Shown: positions 39,586 to 51,778 of the stretch, in pieces
Position numbering within the stretch: the first letter of the stretch is position 1
Layout: every line of letters starts with the position of its first letter
Assembly (NCBI GenBank): GCA_039621445.1
Contig: CP154955.1
Location: forward strand, 40,990,426 to 41,054,425
Direction: 5' to 3'
DNA: 64,000 nt
From: Euglena gracilis
Taxonomy: Eukaryota > Euglenida > Euglenophyceae > Euglenales
Program-made: the position numbers and the translations under genes
Notes under the pieces: generated by a model
What the model saw: only the letters and a program-made list of their open reading frames with translations
Databases searched by the model: none
Told to the model about the DNA's origin: nothing

Positions 39586-41155
39586 GATCCGGCAGATGAA
39601 GAAAATGTTTTACTGCGAGATGAGCAAAGAAATTGCACAAATAGCTCAGAAATTTTATGACAATAAGATCATGGAAGCCCCCCCCCCCCCAAAGTGCACG
39701 TGCGCCGTAGTTTCAGACCAAGGGGCGTGCACTGTTAGGGTAACGTCAAAATGCTTAATTTTCCACCATTCTTTTTGGACGACAGAAGCATTTGGTCGGA
39801 AAAGGACATTTCTCGACCTGATGTGGCAGTGATTTGGATGAGGGGTGCGCACTTTTAGTGAGGAATTTTGGGCGGTGCATAAGGGCATTAATAAGGGGGT
39901 GGTTTGTTCAAGGCTGTTCAAGGATACGGTTTCCAAAAATCGAATCGTGAAAATTTTCGCGTTCTGCCAAGCGAAATCGCTCGTTTGGTTTTTGGTGCTC
40001 AACATTTCGGCCGGATGAAGTTTTTTACAAACTTGAGGGATCTTCTTGTGTGGTACCACTTGCGAAAATCTCTTTTTGAGGCACCTCACGTCCTTTTGAA
40101 AAAAAATCGGTTTTTGGCAAAGAATTACAAAGGGATGAACAGAGGAAATAAAGGGAAACCCACCAAATTTTAGTAAAAGCAACGGAAGAAACGGATTCGC
40201 AAAAGACCTGCACTCCCCACACAATGACACCCCATAAGTGACAGACACTACCCCCTCCGGGACGGAAAATTTTTTTTGACCCGCCCAAGGTATTTTCCTT
40301 GAAAATTGGACCCCCCCCCATAATGACACCCCCACATAAATGACACTGGGGGAATTGGACTAGATTTGGCACATGTCGGGAAGGCTTAAATTTCAGGCTT
40401 AACAAACCCAATCAGACCCCATTCCTTCCAATGACCCCACAGAAGAGAAACAAGCAGAGGTGCATGGTATCCGAAAGGGATGTGTTGGGATGGAAAGGAC
40501 ATGTGTTCGCATTTTTTTCGCTTTTTTCCAAAAATGCTCTTTTTCTATTTTTTTTTGGATTTTTTGCCCTTTTCCCCCCAGTTTTTATTTCAGCGCAATT
40601 GAGGCATTTTTTTCACAGTTTTCCCATTTTTTTTGCATTTTCAGCCAATTTTGCCAATGTCTGCCTTTACTTGGTTTTTGAACTGACATTTTTCTCATTA
40701 TTTTTTGGCATTTTTTGCATTTTTTGCAAGGCCATTAAGGTCATCGAGAGGCGAAAAATTTTCACCTCAAATCTTGGCATTTTTTTTGTGTCAGGGAGAA
40801 TTTGGGTGGTTTCTGTACAAAAATCGACTGACACTGATGGTTTCCGTAGGGGACGAGCACAAGCGAGTGTTGGCCGATATTTCAAAAAACTATTTTGCTG
40901 GGCCGCACGTCTGTCTTGAGATTCTTTCAACCGAACTCCCTTCCCAAAAGGGTTTTTGGCCCGTAAACGGATGCCTGATGGAAATCGACTGACACATGTC
41001 TTGGAAATGGGGTCACCAAAGCAAAACACCAAACTGTCCCACCGGGGAGAGATCATGCAGTAGACTTTGGTTGTTTTTGGACCCCCTCCCCCCGAACCCC
41101 CGGGATACAACCAGTCAAAGCAGCAATCGACGGAAGGCCTCGCCGGCTGAGGGTA
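39586..41155. other. Upstream region of TARS
   Basis: No gene recognised. 39613 is a possible splice-acceptor position (CTCGCAG, minus strand). 40217-40350 has GACACCCC/CATAA units in C-runs; 40440-40990 is T-rich and includes AAATCGACTGACA and CTATTTTGCTGGGCC motifs shared with TARS intron 14. Promoter elements were not identified. Confidence 0.5.
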
Positions 41156-41480
41156 CCCCTGGGGGTGTCTCCCCCGCGTCCCCCCCGCGTCCCCCCCCGC
41201 GTCCCCCCCGCGTCCCGCTTTGGAACCAAAATTTTGTTCTCGAGACAGCCAAATTTAGGAGGCTGATTCCTAATTTCAGGCAAATTTGAGGTTGGTGATT
41301 CCTAATTTGGTGTGGGTGATTCCTAATTTGGGGTTGGTGATTCTTAATTTGTTGTGGTAGGATCCTAATTTGGCTAAAATTTTCTCGCAGCAAATTCCTA
41401 ATTTCACCGTCCCAAAAATGGCGTCTCCCCCGCGTCCCCCCCCCGCGTCCCCCCCCGCGTCCCCCCCGCGTCCCAGACAC
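41156..41480. repeat. Two interleaved minisatellites
   Basis: CCCCCCGCGT units at 41160-41215 and 41425-41478, separated by GGTTGGTGATTCCTAATTTG units at 41250-41400. Confidence 0.88.
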
Positions 41481-41736
41481 CCCCCCTGTGAATGTTCACT
41501 GGTGAACATTCTCGGGGGTCTACCCAGCCCCCCCCCCACCCCTGCCGACCTCCCAGGGGGGTCAGTTTGCCATGAAGGGGTTCGGACCTGGGGGGGGGGG
41601 GAAGGGAGGGGGGGGCGCGGGACCCCCCTGTCGAGTTGCGAACTCAACCGGACCGGACGAGTTCGAGGGGGGGGATCCGGGCTCTGGACTGGTCATGTAC
41701 GGGGGGGGGGAGCTTGGGACCCCCCCTGTTGATTTT

Positions 41737-42222
41737 GTGCAACAATTTCCATTTGGCCAAATTTGGGGAATTTCTGAAATAAAATACCATGCAGCACGGC
41801 TGAAATCTAAGGCCATCTGCTGAAAGCCCTCGAGAAGAGCTTTCGATCAAGCGGCAACATGGCAGGTGAACAGTGGATTTTGGATTTTGCGAAAAGGTTC
41901 GGAAAATGCGATCGCCGATTTTCAGGGCGCTGTGCAGTGTGGCTGAGTTTTGAGGGTACCAAGCGAAAGATGTTGGGGAGAGCTTTCAATTGATATGCTG
42001 TATGGCACCTGAGGTGTGAGATTTCACAAATTGAGATGTCAGATTTTGGAATACACAATCGCTGAAAATAAGCGCTGTGTGCATTATTGCTGAATCCTGT
42101 GGCCATCTGTCAAAGCCTTGAGAAGAGCTTTCGATTGATGGGTAACATGGCATCACATCTGTGAAAACTTCAATCGGCCGATCGACATGGCCATGCGCCC
42201 AAAGGAGGTCCAAAATGCTCAA
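41737..42222. repeat. Arm of 0.5-kb inverted repeat (partner 37391-37887)
   Basis: Complementary to 37391-37887; begins TTGTGCAACAATTTCC and ends CATGCGCCCAAAGGAGG. Followed to 42440 by GCCGGTTCGGGC units. Confidence 0.85.
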
Positions 42223-42451
42223 AAAGAAATTGGCCGTGATTCCTTGAACGCCGGTTCGGGCGTGAAGCCAGAGCCCCTAATCCACGGTTTCAACAAACTG
42301 TGTCCGAACGCCGGTTCGGACCACGGAACTGTGTTCCAGAACGCCGGTTCGGGCTGCGTTCTGGAACACAGTTCCGTGGTCCGAACCGGCATTCTGGACA
42401 CAGTTTTCGTATCAAAACCTATTTTCTGGGCCCAACTCGTGTGTTGAAATT

Positions 42452-43830
42452 CGGCTCCGTGCGGATTTCCGGTGGTCGGCGTCGTGGTGGTCGGGCCGAC
42501 CTGTGATGGTGGTCGACCGACCTGTGGTGGTCAGGCCGACCACCATTTTCCCGCAATACCCCCCCCCTTTCTTTCAACTTTTAAGCCCCCCCCCCCCCGG
42601 TCGGTGGCTAGTCGGTGGTCATAAAAATGGTCTGTGGCGGCCCAAATCACCCAGAAATGCACTAATGGCCAGCTTCCCCCCCAGGACCCTGTCCTGGGGG
42701 GGTCCTGGGGGGGTCCCGCAACTTTTTGGCAAAAAAATTGCAGCACAAGATCGGGTTATTTTGAAGTGGGTACCCCCCGGTGGGTCCTGGGGGGGTCCTG
42801 GGGGGGGGGGGAACTGGCCATGACTCTCACGAGAGGCAGAAAACTCCCCCCCTCCACCCCCATCCGAAGTTTTTTTCAGGGGGGGGGCTTAAAAGTTGAC
42901 TCATTAGTACATTAGAGTGGGTATTTCGCCGACTGTCGGCCAACTGCCCCCCCCCCTGTCTCGCCGACTAGCTGCCGACTAGGCCTGGTCGGCCAACCAA
43001 TTGGCTAGTCAGCCGACTGGTCGGCCGACTAGCCAGGACCCCACCCCTCCAGCCTACCACCAACTAGTTGAAGGGTCGATCGACCGGTTGAGGGGTCGGA
43101 CTGATCCGTGATAAATTGGTGCCTGCAGGGGACCAGCTACCCCAAAGAGGCGCCCAACTAGGGTTAATACACATTGGGGGATCCTCGCTCGGCGCCTTCG
43201 GCGCCTCGCTCGGGTCCCCCAATGTTTTTAACCCTAGTTGGGCGGCTCTTTGGGTTCACTGGGTCCCCTGGAGATCAGGGAGTAGACTTTGGTCATTTTG
43301 AACCCCCCCTTCTCCTCCCTCCTCGCGCCTCCCCCCCCTATGGTGCAGTTCACCGTTTGAAAGTTCACCGGGGGTCCCGGACCCCCTCCCCCCCTCTGCC
43401 TAACCCATCGGTGAACTTCACCAGTGAAGTTCACCAAGAGAGCACTTTTTGGCAAAAATGGCCAAAAATGACATTTGGGCAAGTTTTCGGAAATTTCGAA
43501 AAAATTCCATGAAGCATCAACCTCAAAATGACTATTTTGAGAGGAAAGTAACGTGACCCCCCCCCATATGGCACCCCCGAGGGAGCGTTTTGCCCCCCTG
43601 GCGACAATTAGGGGGGGTGACATACAGGGGGGGGGTGGTCACGTGAGCAAAATTTCACCCATGAAAATTTCACCCCCAACCTTCAAAACGGTGAAGTTCA
43701 CCGGTGAACTTCATCGCCGACAGTACCCCACCCCCCGGTGAACGTTCACTGGTGAAGTTCACCAGGGGGTCCGCAGCCCCCCCCCCATACTGCCTAACCT
43801 CCCCTGCAGACACCAATTTAACGACGTTAA
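42452..43830. mobile_element. Element C3 (left end only)
   Basis: Left end CGGCTCCGTGCGGATTTCCGG and the same internal order as C1 (GGTCGGGCCGACC cluster, GGGGTCCTGG units, AGTCGGCCGACTA units, hairpin 43125-43275). Breaks off near ACCAATTTAACGACG; no right end. Carries an inner insertion near 43272-43800. Confidence 0.72.
43272..43800. mobile_element. Nested element with GGTGAAGTTCACC palindromes
   Basis: Interrupts GGTCCCCTGCAGACACC, which is continuous in other copies; TCCCCTG is present at both ends. Contains clusters of GGTGAACTTCACC-type palindromes near each end and, at 43553-43645, an inverted CGTGACC(C-run) ... (G-run)GGTCACG micro-element. Confidence 0.7.
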
Positions 43831-43892
43831 ACTGGCGTTTGAGACGCCGGGTTCTGATACGAAAACTGTGTCCAGAACGCCGGTTCGGGCAG

Positions 43893-45281
43893 CAACCGGC
43901 GTTCAAGGAATAAAGGCCAATTTCGCCCTAAATACCCAGTTTCTGAACATTTTTGGGCATTTTTGGGATCCTTTGGGCTCATACCATGTCGATCGGCCGA
44001 TTGAAGTTTTCATCCGTCTGATGCCAGGTTACCCATCAATCGAAAGGTTTTTTTTCAAAATTACGATTTGGAAAAATTTTCTGGTTGGACCACCCCTACC
44101 TCCCCCCCCCCTTGTCGTTGACACGGCGTGTCGTTGACACACCCCCCGTGTCAACGACACTTTCCTGGAACATATTTTCTTCTTTTGCGTTGACCACAGT
44201 TTCTGAAAAATTTCAGCCAGGACATTTCAAAAATGTGTTGAATCTTCTTTCTAGCCATGGCTTCGAATGTCATTCCCATTCGCACCGGCCACAGTGTGGC
44301 GGACATGCATTCACGGGGTCATTCGTTGTTACTGGTGCGGTCGATTTTTTTTATGGTACTGTGTCGTTGACACGGTGTGTCGTTGACACACCCCCCGTGT
44401 CAACGACACTTTCCTGGAACATTGGCGTGTCAACGACAAGGGGGGGGGGGGAGGTAGGTATTTTCAGAATCACGGTTGGGAAATTTTGGCTGGACCCCCC
44501 CCAGATTTTTTCAGATTTGCAATGCCGAATTTTCGGTTGGACCCCGCTCGGTTTTTTTTCCAGAATTATGGTTGGGATTTGATCCCCCCTTTTTTCAGAA
44601 TTCCGGTTCAGAAATGTTGGCTGGGTTTCTTCACAAACACGGTTGAAAAAAAAATTGGCTGGAGCCCCCCCTAGGGTTTTTCAGAAGTACGGTTGGGAAA
44701 TTTTGGCTGGACCCCCCCGGGAATTTTTCAAAATTGTTGGGAAATGTTAATTACAGTTTTGGCCCCCCTGGGTGGAATTTTGGCCCCCCTGGGTGTTTTC
44801 AAAATTGGTTGGACCCTCCCCTGGGTTTTTCAGAATTATGGTTAGGAAATTTTAGCTGGACCCCTTGGGTTTTTTCAGAATTACGATTTTTGGACCCTTT
44901 TCGCAAATTCCAAAATCCACTGTTCACCTGCCATGTTGCCCCTTGATCGATAACCCTTCTCAAGGGTTTTAGATGGCCTTAGATTTCAGCCCTGCTGCAT
45001 GGTGTTCTATTTCAGAAAATCCCCAGATTTGACCAAATGGATATTGTTGCACAAAATACCCCAATTTCTGGCCAAATACCCCCCAAAAAGTGCTCAGATA
45101 TGATTGCCTCATGTCTACAAACCATTTTGGACACTTTTTGGCACTTTTCATTTCGGTCCCCAGGACGCCGTTTTCCCGCCCGAACCGGCGTTCTGGACAC
45201 CGGTTCGGCGCAGAAATTTCTGCGCCGAACCGGCGTCCAGAACGCCGGTTCGGGCGTGAAGCCAGAGCCCCAATACACAGT
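43893..45281. repeat. Right arm of inverted repeat (partner 31789-32820)
   Basis: Complement of 31789-32820 with the 356-base TA element inserted at 44099. The region between the arms (about 11 kb) contains TARS exons 1 and 2. Confidence 0.88.
44099..44454. mobile_element. TA-inserted element, CTTGTCGTTGACACG ends
   Basis: Ends CCTCCCCC...CTTGTCGTTGACACG and CGTGTCAACGACAAGG...GGGAGG are inverted, TA both sides, 356 bases. The empty site (CCACCCCTAGGTTTTTTCAG, minus strand) is in the partner arm near 32615. Tandem CGTGTCGTTGACAC palindromes near each end. Confidence 0.95.
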
Positions 45282-45288
45282 TTCTATA

Positions 45289-46235
45289 TCGAGAACTGTG
45301 TCCCAGACGCCGGTTCGGGCGGGAAACCTGTGCCTGGGACGCCGGTTCGGGCGGTAGCCCGAACCGGCGTCCCAGGCACAGGTTTCCCGCCCGAACCGGC
45401 GTCTGGGACACAGTTTTTGAAACCGTGGCTAGGGGGCTCCGTTTTCATGCCCGAACCGGCGGCTAGGGAATCACGGCCAATTTCGCCCAAAATACCCATG
45501 TTTGGGGCAGTTTTGGGCGATTTTGGCCCAAATGGGCCGCCGGTCAAAAATGGCAGATTCCACACTTATGAAGCCATGTTACCCATTAATCGAAAGCTCT
45601 TCTCAAGGGCTTTCGACAGATAATCACAGGATTCGGCCATAATGCACGCAGCGCTTATTTTCAGCGATCGTGTATTCCAAAATTTGACATCCTAATTTGT
45701 CAAATCCCACAGTTCAGGTTGCAAATTGCATATCAAACGAAAGGTCTCGCCAACACCTTTCGCTTGGTACCCACAGAACTCAGCCAGATTGCAAAGCGAC
45801 CTCAAAATCAGCGATCGCATTTTTCCGCATTTTTCGGACCCCATTTGCATATCTGAAATTCCACTTTTCAGCTGCCATGTTACCCATCGATCGAAAGCTC
45901 TTCTCAAGGGCTTTCAGCAGATGGCCTTAGATTTCAGCCATGCTGTGTGGTATTCTATTTCAGAAATTCTCCAAAAATGGCCAAAAGGAAACTTTTCCTC
46001 AAAAACCCCCAATTTTTGGCCCAAGACCACCCAAAAACTGCTAAAATATGAATGCCACCTGTCTACAAACCCTTTTGGACACTTTTTGGCACTTTTTATT
46101 TTGGGTCCCCCAGACGCCGGTTTCCCGCCCGAACCGGCGTCTGGGACGCCGGTTCGGCGCAGAAATTTCCCGCCCGAACCGGCGTCCCAGACGCCGGTTC
46201 GGGCATGAAAACGGAGCCCCCAGACACGGTTTCAG
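45289..46235. repeat. Arm of 0.95-kb inverted repeat (partner 59803-60747)
   Basis: From CTATATCGAGAACTGTG to GAGCCCCCAGACACGGTTTCA, the complement of 59803-60747, nearly identical. Confidence 0.9.
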
Positions 46236-48009
46236 GGGGGCCCCCTTCGGGGGCCCCCTGGCTGAACACGTTTTCAGGCTGAAATCTGGGCTCAGCCACA
46301 ATTTGTTTGAAAACGTGTAATTGCCACAGATGCCCTCATTGAAAACGTGTCCCCCCCCCCCTTTTTTCCGCAGCCTTCCCACAATGGCGAAACGCACGGC
46401 TAACTTTGTGAATGGTCTTTTGCCACCTCCCCCTAGGACGGAACTGTTCCTGGCTGCTCTCGCAGTATACCAGCAAGATGCCAAGAAGCCGAAGGTTGAC
46501 ACCCTTCATGGCACCTTGCTGGCACAGGGCAACACACAGAAAAAGTCCGGCTCCGTAGGTGCAGAGCTTGCTGCTGTTGCCAACTGTTTGGAGTTCGCCA
46601 AACTGTGTCAACATCGGCAAGCCTTTTATCCTGAGCTGGATGCTTTCTTTGTTGCCTGGACGGGATGGGAGTTGGGACCCAGCCTGTTGTTCGATGAGGC
46701 GAGCGTCATTGAACAATGTGTGGCTCAACGTGAGCAGCAGTCGGGAACTTTGTTCGTTTCAGGGAATCGTTCGGCAACCTTTTTTCAGACATACGTGAAT
46801 GCCGTCGCTCGGGCAAATTTTTGCGCCCCGCCAAGTGAGGAACACTCGGTCGAAAATCAGGACCTGACCGATGTTCCGTCTGTGTTTCCCACCGCCGAGC
46901 AACGTTCCGCTCCTGCAGTCAGCAGCTCCGTTCGGCTCCGTGCGGATTTCCGGTGGTGGTCGCTGTGGTGGTCGGGCCGACCATGGTCGGGCCGACCATG
47001 GTCGGCCCGACCTGTGGTGGTGGTCGACCGACCTGTGGTGGTCGGGCCGACCAGCCCGACCACCCCTACCCCCCCCCTTTTTTGCATTTTTAAGCCCCCC
47101 CCCCCCCTGGTCGGTGGGTGGTCGGTGGGTGGTCGGTGGGCATAAAAATGGTCTGTGAAGGCCCCAAATCACCCGGAAATGCACTTATGGCCAGTTCTCC
47201 CCCCCCCAGGACCATGTCCTGGGGGGTCCTGGGGGGGGTCTGGGGGGATCCTGGGGGGGTCCTTCGGAGGGTGCTGGGGGGGTCCTGGGGGGGTGCTGGG
47301 GGGGTCCTTGGTGGGTCCCGCATTTTTTTTGCAGAAATTTTGCAGCACAAGTTCAGGTTATTCTAAAGTGGGTACCGCCCCCCGGTGGGTCCTGGGGGGG
47401 GTCGGGTCCTGGGGGGGAAACTGGCCATGACTCTCACGAGAGGCAGAAAACTCCCCCCTCCACCCCATCGGAAGTTTTCTTTCAGGGGGGGGGTTTAAAA
47501 GTCGGCAGTTGACTCAGTAGCACAGAGTGGGTAGTTCGCCGACTAGTCGGCCAACTGGCTCCCCCCCCCCTGTCTCACCGACTAGCTGCCGACTAGGCCA
47601 ACCGACCAATTGGCGTCGTCGGTCGGCCAACCAATTGGCTAGTCAGCCGACTAGTCGGCCGACTAGCCAGCCACCCCTTCCAGCCTGCCACCAAATAGTT
47701 GAAGGGTCGATCGACCAGCTGAAGGGTTGGTGACTGATGCGTGAAAAAGTGGTGCCTGCAGGGGACCAGCTACCCCCCCCCCAAAAAAAGAGGCGCCCAA
47801 CTAGGGTTAATACACATTGGGGGACCCTCGCTCGGCGCCTTCGGCGCCTCGCTCGGGTCCCCCAATGTTTTTAACCCTAGTTGGGCGCCTCTTTGGGTTC
47901 GCTGGGTCCCCTGCAGACACCAATTTAACGATGTTGAGGGGATGGGATGGGACAGTTAGGGATGGAAACTTGACCCTAACCCTACTCCTTTAAATAACGT
48001 CATCAACTT

Positions 48010-49453
48010 TTCTATAACACAAATTGTGGCTGAGCCCAGATTTCAGCCTGAAAACGTGTTCAGCCAGGGGCCCCCGAAGGGGGCCCCTGAACACGTTTTC
48101 AGGCTGAAATCTGGGCTCAGCCACAATTTGTTTAAAAACGTTTTCAGAGCCCGCCAAATGCCTGCCCTGAAATTCGTGGTCATGATTCACGCAAGGGGTC
48201 AAAAACGGCAATTTGTGAAATTCGGACCCCAAAAACGGCGCCCTCACTGAAAACGTGCCTGAACCCGGATGCCTTCACTGAAAACGTGTCATTGACCCGA
48301 ATGCCCTCACTGAAAACGTGCCTGAACCCGGATGCCTTCACTGAAAACGTGTCATTGACCCGAATGCCCTCACTGAAAACGTGTCACCCCCCCCTTTTTT
48401 CCCTTTTTTCTTCTTTTTTCTTTTTCCTTCCCACTGTGGCTAAACACACGGCAAACTTTGTGAATGGTCTTTTGCCACCTCCCCCTAGGACGGACCCCCT
48501 TCATGGCACCTTGCTGGCACAGGGCAACACAAAGAAAAAGTCCGGCTCCGTAGGTGCAGTGCTTGCTGCTGTTGCCAACTGGCAAGCCTGTTATCCCGAG
48601 CTGGATGCTTTCTTTGTTGCCTGGACGGGATGGGAGCTGGAACCCAGCCTGTTGTTCGATGAGGCGAGTGTCATCGAACAATGTGTGGTCCCCTGACCAA
48701 CCCCCTGTGCCTCGTGCTGTGTCCCGACTGCCAATAAAACACGAGAAATGTGGTTTTTGTGGTGTTGCCATTCCCAAAAATCCAAATTGTCTGGAGCTGA
48801 GCAAAGTTGTCTGTGACGCCGAACAAACAAAGTTGTCTGTGAACAAAGTTGTCTGTGATTGGCATATCATTTTCATTGCCAAGATTTGGCAAAAGAGCCA
48901 CCAAAGTATGGCTCTTTTGTGTCAAGAACTGTGTTTGGGCCAAGACTCAGGGGGGGCCCAGGGGCGGGGACCGCGACGCCGAAGGCATCGGGGTCGCGGC
49001 CCCCCTAAAACCTTGGCCCAAACCACTGTTCTTGTTTGAAGATTTAAGACTTTTAAAGTCTCGAAATCGGCCCAGACACGGTTTCTCTTTGTTGCTGTCC
49101 GCCACTCTGTTTCGTTGTGCTCCAAGGCAACCTAGCCTTCTGTCGTGTTGTAGAGTGCCCCCGACCCGCCCCACTCGTTGAGGACCACCCGGCCTCGCAA
49201 CCGCCCACCGATTTTTCATGCCAGCGTTTTTTTTTTTACTCAGGGTTGCCACAGATGCCCTCACTGAAAACGTGCCTGAACCCGGATGCCTTCACTGAAA
49301 ACGTGTCATTGACCCGAATGCCCTCACTGAAAACGTGCCTGAACCCGGATGCCTTCACTGAAAACGTGTCATTGACCCGAATGCCCTCATTGAAAACGTG
49401 TTCATGACCACGAATTTCAGGGCAGGCATTTGGCGGGCTGAACACGTTTTTAA
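48010..49453 (+). mobile_element. PHD-ORF element, copy B3 (deleted)
   Basis: Inserted in CATCAACTTTTCAAGTTC, continuous in C1 at 35388. Left end forms a hairpin (CTGAAAACGTGTTCAGCCAGG... and its complement). Subterminal GAACCCGGATGCCTTCACTG and GAAAACGTG units occur four or more times on each side. Confidence 0.78.
48438..49220 (+). pseudogene. PHD-finger ORF of element B3, deleted
   Basis: The start codon is GTG where B1 and B2 have ATG; segments in the middle are deleted. It has three C bases where B1 and B2 have four, so the linker runs in frame into the finger (SRLPIKHEKCGFCG). The finger itself is damaged after VVCDA by a repeated AAAGTTGTCTGTGA. The terminal TGA is lost. Confidence 0.8.
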
Positions 49454-49581
49454 GTTCCGAATTGCAGCGGCCTTCGGCCGCTGCGCGGGCTTTGGCCTTC
49501 GGCCGATGCGCGGCCTTCGGCCTTCGGCCAGGCGGCGTTCGGGGCGCATGGCGGTAGACTGGCGGGGGGGGGGGGGGGGTA

Positions 49582-49920
49582 CCATCCCCCCCCCCATTAT
49601 GTACCCCCCCCATTGTGTACCCCCTGGGGGGGAGGTACACAATGGGGGGGTAACACTTTTTCTAAAGAATTTCCCAAAAATGCTCAAAAATCGACGTTTT
49701 TGGGACGTTTTCAAAAAGTGATATTTGGCAAATGTGCTGAAAATTGACCATTTATTGCAAACATCCAAAAAGTTGCCAAAAATGACCCCCTTTGGGCTGT
49801 TCGGTCGGGTCTTGGAATGGGACCTGGGTACCCCCCCCATTGTGTACCTCCCCCCCATTATGTACCTCCCCCCCAATTTCGGCCTCCCGGGGGGAGGTAC
49901 ATAATGGGGGGGGGGGATGG
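49582..49920. mobile_element. TA-inserted composite element, CCATCCCCCC ends (copy 2)
   Basis: Same structure as 37908-38240 (339 bases): TA both sides, palindromic ends with ATTATGTACC and GTGTACC, and the same interior (TTTTCTAAAGAATTTCCC). Confidence 0.9.
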
Positions 49921-50448
49921 TAGTCGGTCGACTAATGGTCGGTAGCTAGTTGGCGAGACGGGGTGGGGGGGTATTGGGTAGTTGGCCGACTGGTTGGTCT
50001 GAATTGCAGCGGCCTTCGGCCGTTGCGGCGGCCCTCGCCCGCTGCACGGCCTTCGACCAGGAGGCCTTCGTGGCGCATGGCAGTAGACTGGAGGGTGGGG
50101 GGGGAGTCGGCCAACTAATGGAGGCTAGGCACAGTGGGGGGAGGGGGGGGGGTCCAGGGGGGGGCGAGCGGCCGCGCGGGCGGCCGCGCGGGGGGGAGGG
50201 GCGGCGCGCCTAGCCTCCAATGGTCGGTAGCTAGTCGGCGAGACGAGGTGGGGGGGGTATTGGGTAGTCTGACTACGCACTCTAATGCACTAACGGGTCA
50301 GTACCGCCGACATTTAAGTCCCCCTGAAGAAAATCCCATGCAAACAAGTCGGTGGCTGGTCGGTGGTCATAAAAATGGTCTGTGGCGGGCCCAAATCACC
50401 CGGAAATGGTCCGGATGGGTCCAAATAAGTGTCTTACACCAACATAAA

Positions 50449-51778
50449 CGGCCCCGGGCGGAATATTGGCCATGCTAGTTCTGGAGGTCGGGCCGACCTA
50501 GGTCGGCCCGACCTATGGTCGGCCCGACCATGGTCGGCCCGACCATGGTCGGGCCGACCTCTGGAGGTCGACAGAAATGGCCAAAATTCCGCATTACCCC
50601 CCCCCCCCTTTTCAAAGGACTTTTGACTATAGGTCGGGCCGACCTGGTCGGCCCGACCTGTTTGGGTTACCGACCATATGGTCGGCCCGACCAATTGGAG
50701 GTCGGGCCGACCACATGGTCGATAGGAACGACCTCAATGGTTTTACCCTGTGGAGCATAAAATGCGCAATTTTTGCACAAAAAGAATTCCTGATGGCATC
50801 AACCTGTGGTAAAAAAGAATTTCTGACGTTATTTGAAGGAGTAGGGTTAGGGTTACGATTCTTATCCAAACAGCAGAACATTTCCCGCTCAACGTTGTTA
50901 GATTGGTCTCTACAAGGTACCCAGCGAACCCAAAGAGCCGCCCAACTAGGGTTAAAAACATGGGGGGACCCGAGCGAGGCGCCGAAGGCGCCGAGCGAGG
51001 GTCCCCCCATGTGTATTAACCCTAGTTGGGCGGCTCTTTGGGGTAGCTGGTACCTTGTAGGGCCCAATTTATCACGTTTCTGAACAGCCGGCTACAAACA
51101 TAAAAAAATTTTCTGGCCTCAAAGAAGATACTTGTTTGCTCCGATCCGACCATCCGACCGTCACTGAAATCCGACAAAGTTAGCACAAAGTGATTTTGTT
51201 GGGGAGCGCGTTTTGGCCATCCTTGCCTTGCACACACAAGGGGATTTTGTTATTTTAGGCGGGGGGGTCCGGGGGGGGCGGCAGCCCCCCCGGAGGAGGC
51301 CATAGGCCGACTAAGTTCGCATTTTTAAATTTTTTTTCAATATGGGATGAAAGAGCTGGGTTAGGGTTAGGGTCAGGGTCAGGGTCACGGTCACGGTCTG
51401 GGGTGGGGGTAGGCGTAGGGTCAGGGTATGGGCATTGCACACCAAAGGATTTTTGTCATTGGCCATGGATCTCACCTGATTTAGCCATTTTTCACAACTT
51501 TTTTGAATTTGGGACGTTTTTTGACGTTTCTAAGGACATTCGGATGGGTGTACGTTCATTTTGAATTGAAATAAGAGAATCAAATTTTTGAGGGGGGGGG
51601 GCTTAAAAATTAAAAATGGGGGGGGGGGTAATGCGGTTTATTGGAGGTCGGGCCGACCTGGTCGGCCCGACCTCCAGAGGTCGATAAGCCATGGCCAAAG
51701 GTCGGCCCGACCTAGGTCGGCCCGACCTAGGTCGGCCCGACCTCCAGAAGTAGCATGGCCAGTAATCCGCACGGAGCC
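50449..51778. mobile_element. 8-bp-TSD element, C-type variant
   Basis: Flanked on both sides by AACATAAA; ends CGGCCCCGGGCGGAATATTG and GTAATCCGCACGGAGCC are inverted over about 40 bases including TGGCCATGCTA and CTGGAGG. 1330 bases. Holds GGTCGGCCCGACC clusters (50490-50545, 50630-50715, 51645-51735), the hairpin unit 50915-51065 and telomere-like repeats at 51357-51430. The empty site is visible at 62470-62486. Confidence 0.93.
51357..51430. repeat. Telomere-like GGGTTA / GGGTCA repeats
   Basis: GGGTTAGGGTTAGGGTCAGGGTCA followed by degenerate CACGGT and GTAGG units, inside the 50449-51778 element. Short CCCTAACCCTA pieces also occur at 35360, 39117 and 47980. Confidence 0.8.
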
